DNA from: an uncultured Lachnospiraceae bacterium
GTDB taxonomy: Bacteria > Bacillota > Clostridia > Lachnospirales > Lachnospiraceae
Direction of reading: 5' to 3'
Length of the DNA stretch: 39,803 nucleotides
NCBI GenBank assembly: GCA_905197485.1
Contig: CAJJYZ010000020.1
Span: 1 to 39,803, forward strand
Below, piece after piece: positions 35,175 through 39,803 of the stretch (positions are counted from its first letter, which is position 1; the number at the start of each line of letters is the position of its first letter). The position numbers and the translations under genes were made by a program. A model generated the notes under the pieces. It saw only the letters and a program-made list of their open reading frames with translations, had not been told where the DNA came from and ran no database searches.

Positions 35175-35777
35175 ATGAAAAGTTCAGTAAAAGACTATTT
35201 ATTTATTACCTTATCTTCCTTGTTGACCGCAATTGCGGTCAACTGCTTTTTCCAATGCACAGGACTTGCTCCAGGCGGAATTACTGGTTTATCTATCATA
35301 TTGTCATTGATTACCAAAATACCTGTCTCCTATATGACACTGTGCATCTCTATTCCTTTGCTTATTTTAGCAACCATATTATTAGGGAAAAGCTTCGGAA
35401 TCAAAACATTGTATATTACATTGATGACCCCTGTCTGCATGGAATTGGTTCCTGTAGTAAACCTCTTTCAAATATTTCCGGATGTTCCTCAATTAGTTCT
35501 TAAAGTAATTGCCGCAATTTTAGGAGGAATTTTAGTTGGAACAGCTATTGGTTTCGCTTTGAATCACGATTGTGCTACAGGTGGAACTGATGTCATTGCA
35601 CTTTTAATTCAATACTTCTTTAAATCCTTTAAACTTTCTGTGATTCTGTTTATATTAGATGGAAGTGTTGTAATTGCTTCCGGATTTATCTCCGGCGATT
35701 TTATGATAGCTGTTTTAAGTTTATTTTCACTTTTTATCATTATCAATACTATTAAATACGTGACATCAAAAAAATAA
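35175..35777 (+). CDS. YitT/DUF161-type membrane protein without C-terminal DUF2179
   Basis: 200 aa with about five hydrophobic segments. The family signature is visible in FFQCTGLAPGGITGLSIILS (about 26-45) and FALNHDCATGGTDVIALL (about 133-150). YitT proteins are about 280 aa and end with a soluble DUF2179 domain; this one stops after the membrane part. It starts four bases after the epimerase stop, so the two are probably coupled. Function of the family is unsettled; transport of a small substrate is possible. Confidence 0.85.
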   Translation: MKSSVKDYLFITLSSLLTAIAVNCFFQCTGLAPGGITGLSIILSLITKIPVSYMTLCISIPLLILATILLGKSFGIKTLYITLMTPVCMELVPVVNLFQIFPDVPQLVLKVIAAILGGILVGTAIGFALNHDCATGGTDVIALLIQYFFKSFKLSVILFILDGSVVIASGFISGDFMIAVLSLFSLFIIINTIKYVTSKK

Positions 35778-35788
35778 CTCGCTTATAA

Positions 35789-35842
35789 AAAAAGAAAAAG
35801 TACATGAGGTTTCCTCACACCTCATATACTTCTTCTTTTTTT
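35789..35842. terminator. Bidirectional terminator
   Basis: AAAAAAGAA...AGTACATGAGG pairs with CCTCATATACT...TTCTTTTTTT. It separates the convergent YitT-type and alcohol dehydrogenase genes. Confidence 0.85.
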
Positions 35843-35867
35843 GATTATTAAGAATCATTAAAATATC

Positions 35868-37001
35868 CTATTCATAAGATTCCCAGAGTATTCTTTCCAA
35901 TTCCTCCCTCGAACCAAATGGTAAAAAATCTAATACCGGAGATTTTAATACCTCTTCAAAATCCTTACGTTCCACTCCTGACTCTTTCATAGTCTTAAAT
36001 AAATGAATCTCTTTCAAGAAAGAACAAATAAAACCATATAATTGTTCTGCCGACTCGGCATCTTTATCAAATAACCTGGCAATATTAAGATACTTTTCCT
36101 GATTTTTTTCGATTGAATACTTTACAAACGCAGGAAATACTACTGCCAATGCTTCTCCATGTGGTAAATGTGTAATTCCTCCTATAATTTCTGATAGTGG
36201 ATGCGGAGCTTGTGCACCTGAATTTGCGAGTGCTCTTCCGGCTAATGTATCTGCCAAAGACATATTACTTCTATACAAGAGATTTTCCGGCTCTTCCAAT
36301 GCTTTCACTAAATTATCAATAATAAGTTTCATCGCCCGCATAGAATCCTGTTCACTAAAATAGGATGCTCTAGGGTTAATATAACTTTCAAATGCATGTG
36401 TAAAAGCATCAAATCCGGTAGCCGCAGTCATTCTTTTCGGTAAGGTCAACATAAGTTCTGGGTCTATGATACATTCTTTTGAAAATAAACTCGGATGATA
36501 AAATGTAATCTTTTCCTTTCCCTTTGTGATAACAGCAGCCTGTGTAACCTGTGAACCTGTACCTGATGTAGTTGGAACTGTAATTAGCGGAAGAACTGTA
36601 TCTGAGTATTCTTCATAATTAACATAAGGCGAAGAATATTTTTGAAATAGTTCATCCCATTTAATTTTTTCCTGTCCATTACAAAAAGCTAAGGCTTTTG
36701 CTGTATCTATCGAACTACCGCCACCCACAGCAAGTACAAATTCCGCATTGCTTTCTCGCAACATTTCAAATCCACATTCTATCATTTCTACTGATGGATT
36801 AGGTTCTACCTTATCAAAATGAACAATATGGATATCTGCTTGTTCAAAATACTTTTTAATTCTGTCATAAAGTGGTTGTAATGGGGCATCAGGAGTGGTC
36901 ACCATAAAACCACGTTTTCCATATCTGCCACATATACTGGCAATTTCTTCTAGTCTCCCTTCTCCAAAGTGAATTCGCGTTGGCTGACAATAATCAAACA
37001 T
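35868..37001 (-). CDS. Iron-type (group III) alcohol dehydrogenase
   Basis: 377 aa. NAD(P)-binding AVGGGSSIDTAKA (about 91-103), VPTTSGTGSQVT, and the metal site: D and H in ATGFDAFTHAFESY, H in APHPLSEIIGG and H in HLPHGEALAV. It reduces aldehydes or oxidises small alcohols, diols or sugar derivatives. GAGGTAG precedes the start. It is transcribed away from the FSA-type aldolase gene across 185 bp, so the pair may share a regulator. It could dispose of an aldehyde produced by that aldolase; this is inference. Confidence 0.93.
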   Translation of the reverse strand: MFDYCQPTRIHFGEGRLEEIASICGRYGKRGFMVTTPDAPLQPLYDRIKKYFEQADIHIVHFDKVEPNPSVEMIECGFEMLRESNAEFVLAVGGGSSIDTAKALAFCNGQEKIKWDELFQKYSSPYVNYEEYSDTVLPLITVPTTSGTGSQVTQAAVITKGKEKITFYHPSLFSKECIIDPELMLTLPKRMTAATGFDAFTHAFESYINPRASYFSEQDSMRAMKLIIDNLVKALEEPENLLYRSNMSLADTLAGRALANSGAQAPHPLSEIIGGITHLPHGEALAVVFPAFVKYSIEKNQEKYLNIARLFDKDAESAEQLYGFICSFLKEIHLFKTMKESGVERKDFEEVLKSPVLDFLPFGSREELERILWESYE

Positions 37002-37186
37002 AAAAACTACCTCCTTCTTGCTATAATAAAAGTATAAAGATTATTAACTAAAAACTCAATCTGCCTACCTTGTCTGATTGTTGTTACTTATTCACCTATT
37101 AATGTGGTAATTATATGACACTTTAACATCTGTACTTTCTTTTCCTAATTGATATACTAAAATAAAAAGCAAAGGAGTTTCATAAA
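37002..37186. promoter_or_regulatory. Divergent intergenic region of the dehydrogenase and aldolase genes
   Basis: 185 bp, AT-rich. TTGATATACTAAAAT (about 37148-37162) offers a likely -10 (TATACT) for the plus gene with TTTCTTTTCC upstream and no good -35. TATAAT-like sequences near 37022 could serve the minus gene. AAAGGAG is at 37171-37177. No clear operator recognised. Confidence 0.35.
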
Positions 37187-37828
37187 ATGTTGTATATTAT
37201 TGATAGCGCTAATGAGAAAGAAATTCAGGAAGCACTCGCATTAGGTGCATGTGGAATTACAGCAAATCCCGCCATGTATCTTAAAAATAACCAAAATTTT
37301 TATTCTTTTATTGAAAAATATTCAAAATTAGAACTTCCTTTTCTAAGTGGAGAAGTTATAGGTGAAACCCTAGATGAGATGTTAAAAGAAGTAGAGAAAA
37401 TCGTAAGTATCAATCCTGACATTGTTATCAAATTGAATTTTTCTAAGACTACTCTAAAATTATGTAACATTCTTAAGAAAAGAGGAATCCATACTGCCGT
37501 CACTCTCATTTTCACAATCAATCAAGCAGTTGCCGCCATTAATGCCGGAGCTAATTTTTTGTTCCCATTTATTGGAAGAAGTGATGAATATGGACTTGAC
37601 GGAATGAAATTAGTAACGTCCATTCAGCAAATAATTATTAAGAATAATTACCCTGTATCAGTCGTTGCAGCTTCTATTAAAAACATTCATCAACTAGAGG
37701 TTCTTGCAGAGTCCGGAATCGATTATGCTGCGATTCCTTATGCTCTTTATGAAAAATCATTAGAGCATCCTCTTACTCAGAAAAATAATGAAGCTTTTAC
37801 TTACGATTGGAATCATGTAAAAAAATAA
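37187..37828 (+). CDS. Transaldolase-like aldolase (FSA/TalC family)
   Basis: 213 aa, the size of fructose-6-phosphate aldolase and short transaldolases. The Schiff-base lysine is K82 in VIKLNFSK (VVKIPMT in relatives). Also visible: IIDSANEKEI, ITANPAMYLK, GIHTAVTLIFTINQAVAAINAG and FPFIGRSDEYGLDG. A decamer/pentamer TIM barrel. The residues after the lysine and the usual TNPS motif (here TANPA) are altered, so the donor and acceptor may differ from F6P. AAAGGAG precedes the start. Confidence 0.87.
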   Translation: MLYIIDSANEKEIQEALALGACGITANPAMYLKNNQNFYSFIEKYSKLELPFLSGEVIGETLDEMLKEVEKIVSINPDIVIKLNFSKTTLKLCNILKKRGIHTAVTLIFTINQAVAAINAGANFLFPFIGRSDEYGLDGMKLVTSIQQIIIKNNYPVSVVAASIKNIHQLEVLAESGIDYAAIPYALYEKSLEHPLTQKNNEAFTYDWNHVKK

Positions 37829-37832
37829 GATT

Positions 37833-37922
37833 CTAAATTAGTAGTGGGGTGAGATTTCCTCTCAATGCTTCTGGCTTTCCATCCATTTCAAAATAAAGCA
37901 ATCCTTTCAAAAAGAGTATCAT
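37833..37922 (-). pseudogene. Possible 29-codon gene remnant
   Basis: A minus-strand frame from ATG 37922 to TAG 37833 reads MILFLKGLLYFEMDGKPEAL and ends RGNLTPLLI. It has protein-like composition but no good ribosome site, and upstream in frame it runs into the hairpin at 37940-37969. It may be the tail of a lost gene or chance. I do not recognise it. Confidence 0.25.
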
Positions 37923-37939
37923 TCTACCCAAAACAGTAC

Positions 37940-37969
37940 TAGCCTCCCAGAATAATTTCTGAGAGGCTA
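37940..37969 (-). terminator. Hairpin after the toxin gene
   Basis: TAGCCTC and CAGAA pair with TTCTG and GAGGCTA (37940-37969). The T-rich TGTTTTGGG follows on the minus strand after a few bases, so it plausibly ends the toxin-antitoxin transcript. Confidence 0.6.
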
Positions 37970-37992
37970 ATATCAATAACAATATGCGTTAA

Positions 37993-38304
37993 TTATATTA
38001 AGTTTTTATACTCTCTGCGTCCATCTACGACAGCATAGATAATCACAGTTTTACTTATATCATTTACTTTGTAGAATACTAGATGTTGCTCTACAATCAA
38101 AACTCTATACCCTTGTCTCCTTAAAGTAGCATATCTTGGTATACTTCCGGAATTAGGAAATATGGATAAATTGTTAATTGCATTTTCAAGTTTGTTCAGA
38201 TAGTTCAAAGCTATATCTGCACTTCCCGACTCTTCCGCAATATAAAAGATGATATCCCGTAGCTGCTCATCTGCTTTATCTGTTCGTAAGATTTTATATT
38301 CCAT
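37993..38304 (-). CDS. ParE/RelE-superfamily toxin
   Basis: 103 aa type II toxin fold: MEYKILRTDKADEQLRDIIFYIAEESGS, then ALNYLNKLENAINNLSIFPNSG, RRQGYRVLIVEQHLVFYKV and IIYAVVDGRREYKNLI. The ALNYLNKLENAI helix and the FPNSG-RRQGYR pattern favour the ParE/RelE plasmid-stabilisation type. It begins one base after the antitoxin stop (TAATATGG), so translation is coupled. Target (ribosome or gyrase) cannot be read from sequence. Confidence 0.92.
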   Translation of the reverse strand: MEYKILRTDKADEQLRDIIFYIAEESGSADIALNYLNKLENAINNLSIFPNSGSIPRYATLRRQGYRVLIVEQHLVFYKVNDISKTVIIYAVVDGRREYKNLI

Positions 38305-38305
38305 A

Positions 38306-38578
38306 TTATCTCCTCGTCAGCAAATCGTTCCGAATATCATCAAAAGTCTGTTGCATTGGCGCTACTCTTCCGCTTATTACATCGTCCTCCGCTTCAGAAA
38401 GTGTACGTAGTAATTCAAGTTCTGCTCGCATTTGATTATAGTCTTGTAATCCCATTACTACTGTATCACCTTTACCATTCTTTGTAATAATAATTGGTGT
38501 ACGTTTTTCGCGACACTCTCGAGATATTTCGTTATAATGATTTCTTAAATCTGCTGAAGGTCTAACAATCGTTTCCAT
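38306..38578 (-). CDS. Phd/YefM-family antitoxin
   Basis: 90 aa. METIVRPSADLRNHYNEISRECREKRTPIIITKNGKGDTVVM is the typical Phd/YefM N-terminal DNA-binding domain, followed by an acidic C-terminal tail (about 55-90) that would wrap the toxin. ATG 38578 follows GGAAAGGAGAG; codons further upstream are not credible. First gene of the pair; it should repress the promoter at 38609-38637 with the toxin as co-repressor. Confidence 0.93.
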   Translation of the reverse strand: METIVRPSADLRNHYNEISRECREKRTPIIITKNGKGDTVVMGLQDYNQMRAELELLRTLSEAEDDVISGRVAPMQQTFDDIRNDLLTRR

Positions 38579-38608
38579 ACTGACTCTCCTTTCCGTTTTG
38601 ATAGACAT

Positions 38609-38637
38609 ATTATATCATTATTTTTATATGCAATCAA
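38609..38637 (-). promoter_or_regulatory. Promoter of the toxin-antitoxin operon
   Basis: On the minus strand TTGATT (38632-38637), a 17-bp spacer and TATAAT (38609-38614), about 30 bases before the antitoxin start. The overlapping ATATTATATCATTATTTTTATAT is rich in short palindromic TATAAT/ATTATA patterns where the complex could bind. Confidence 0.75.
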
Positions 38638-38722
38638 GTTCTTATACCTATCAGACACGACAACCGCATGAATGGTTCTCTTTCTCTGATTTGCCTTTTG
38701 TATACTATCAAACTGCTTTATT

Positions 38723-39454
38723 TTAACGAATCATTCCAATATAATTATCCAACTGAATCTCTTCCAAATCCGCAATCAAATCTGTAAACCGATTCAGCTT
38801 TCCATTTACCGCGTAATCTTCTAAAACATTATAATAATCCAGTCTGTTTTCCTTTGCAATAGATATAGGCAAAAAGCCTTTCGACATCAACTGATAATTC
38901 ATAATCAATCTTGAGGTACGACCATTCCCGTCAATAAAAGGGTGAATCCGTACAAACTCTGCATGAGTCCATGCTGCATATTCGATTGGATTTAATACTT
39001 GCTCTTTCCATTCTAAATCAGCATAAAAATTTTTAATCTGAATATACATATCAGTACCAACCGGAAGGATATGTCCTGCACCGCTAATCCTAACTTCCTG
39101 ATTACGATATATACCGCCTGCGATAATATTTTCTGTTAAAATCTGGTGAATATCTTTTACGATATTTTCATCTAACTTCTTCCCATTCACAATACAATTC
39201 TTAATATATCTATACGCTTTTTTATGATTGACTACCTCATATATCTCTCTTAACGCTTTTCCTCCTACAGAAATACCGTCTTCCAATACAACTTTAGTCT
39301 CCATAAGCGTTAGGGTATTTCCTTCAATCGCAGTTGAGTTATGTGTATAAGTCAACTCAAAATCTTTTTCATAAGAAGCCAGTGTTATCTTATCAATCGA
39401 ATGTTTCCCCTCATCTATAATTTGTTTTTTCTCCAATAATTTATTTATATTCAT
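38723..39454 (-). CDS. Class II Fic (AMPylation) protein
   Basis: 243 aa Fic/DOC-fold enzyme that transfers AMP (or related groups) to target hydroxyls. The Fic motif HPFIDGNGRTSR (H171 to R182) is intact. An N-terminal inhibitory motif STAIEGN (S40-N46) fits class II, where the glutamate (E44) blocks ATP until relieved. There is no extra C-terminal winged helix. GGGAAG precedes the ATG, and an extended -10 TGTTATAAT lies upstream at about 39493-39501. It stands alone between the toxin-antitoxin pair and the tRNA. The target is unknown. Confidence 0.93.
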   Translation of the reverse strand: MNINKLLEKKQIIDEGKHSIDKITLASYEKDFELTYTHNSTAIEGNTLTLMETKVVLEDGISVGGKALREIYEVVNHKKAYRYIKNCIVNGKKLDENIVKDIHQILTENIIAGGIYRNQEVRISGAGHILPVGTDMYIQIKNFYADLEWKEQVLNPIEYAAWTHAEFVRIHPFIDGNGRTSRLIMNYQLMSKGFLPISIAKENRLDYYNVLEDYAVNGKLNRFTDLIADLEEIQLDNYIGMIR

Positions 39455-39557
39455 CTGTTTTTCTTCCCTTTAATTAGAAATTTACTTTGTCTTATTATAA
39501 CAATACATTCTCGATATCGCAACTCTATGTGAAAAGTAACCTAGTCCCATTAAATAT

Positions 39558-39620
39558 AAAAAATAAGCTTTCAGATAAAATAATAAATCACACACTACTT
39601 TATCTGAAAGCTTATTTTTT
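39558..39620 (-). terminator. tRNA-Trp terminator with 22-bp perfect stem
   Basis: The arms 39558-39579 and 39599-39620 are perfect inverted repeats of 22 bases with a 19-base loop, ending in T6 on both strands. It is eight bases after the tRNA. Confidence 0.9.
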
Positions 39621-39627
39621 GCAAAGA

Positions 39628-39698
39628 CAGGGGATGAGAGAATCGAACTCCCACCAAAAGTTTTGGAGACTCCTATCATACCATTTGACCAATCCCCT
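39628..39698 (-). tRNA. tRNA-Trp (CCA anticodon)
   Basis: The minus strand folds as a complete cloverleaf: acceptor AGGGGAT/ATCCCCT, D arm GTCA/TGAT, anticodon arm GGAGT-CTCCAAA-ACTTT, a four-base variable loop, and T arm GGGAG-TTCGATT-CTCTC, discriminator G. Anticodon CCA is preceded by T33, giving tryptophan. The 3' CCA is not encoded (TCT follows), so it is added after transcription. It reads toward the terminator at 39558-39620. Confidence 0.93.
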
Positions 39699-39803
39699 AT
39701 ATTGTATGAAGAAAGCACTTGGTTCACACCAAATGCTTCATATGTTACGTACCTTCAAAACCACATACAAGAAACCTTTCATCCTTTGTTCTTTCTCCTT
39801 AAA
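39699..39803 (-). other. tRNA leader, possibly from an rRNA/tRNA transcript
   Basis: The minus strand carries GGTTTTGAAGGTACGTAAC (around 39745-39763), similar in style to spacer sequences of clostridial rRNA operons, then an imperfect hairpin (39705-39742) immediately before the tRNA. No promoter was found, so transcription likely enters from beyond the right edge. Confidence 0.35.

Noticed and set aside
39482..39727. 81-aa minus-strand reading frame across the right edge
   Set aside because: It runs straight through the tRNA-Trp and its terminator stem, so it is not a gene.
1..39803. CRISPR array, prophage or insertion sequence
   Set aside because: No regularly spaced repeats, integrase, transposase or phage structural genes were seen.

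Overview
The window looks like the chromosome of a low-to-moderate GC Firmicute, most likely a Lachnospiraceae-type gut Clostridium. The grounds are strong AAGGAG-type ribosome binding sites, consensus sigma-A promoters, tightly packed operons, and family combinations common in that group (PTS Lac/Cel operon, PadR/DUF2812 pair, GntR-ABC cassette, Cof-type HAD). No phage, insertion sequence or CRISPR array was seen.

Left part (1-16.1 kb): a divergent pair made of a MurE-like ligase with an ATP-grasp ligase (minus) and pepT (plus); a MATE exporter; an AAA+/DUF4143 ATPase; a structured non-coding stretch; a self-regulated GntR (YtrA-type) plus ABC transporter cassette; a truncated peptide-binding-protein pseudogene; a DUF2812/PadR operon with a very clean double operator; and a Lac/Cel-family PTS operon (IIC, TIM-barrel protein, IIB, IIA) divergent from a ROK regulator.

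Middle and right part (16.2-37.8 kb): a visibly more AT-rich block for peptide uptake and breakdown. An 11-gene minus-strand operon encodes a dipeptide/oligopeptide ABC importer (two permeases, two ATPases of which the second is frameshifted in a G7 run, and a lipoprotein binding protein), then an M29 aminopeptidase, a prolidase-like amidohydrolase, a Cof-type HAD phosphatase, an M3 oligoendopeptidase, a second amidohydrolase and an M42 aminopeptidase. Divergent from it run a YheO/DauR-type regulator, an APH-fold small-molecule kinase and an M24 Xaa-Pro peptidase. These are followed by a PRD/EIIB regulator, an RPE-family epimerase, a YitT-type membrane protein, an iron-type alcohol dehydrogenase and a FSA/TalC-type aldolase. 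The combination suggests import and hydrolysis of a modified or sugar-linked peptide followed by sugar-phosphate chemistry; that link is inference.

Right edge (37.9-39.8 kb): a Phd/YefM-ParE/RelE toxin-antitoxin pair, a class II Fic protein and a tRNA-Trp(CCA) with a strong downstream terminator, all on the minus strand.
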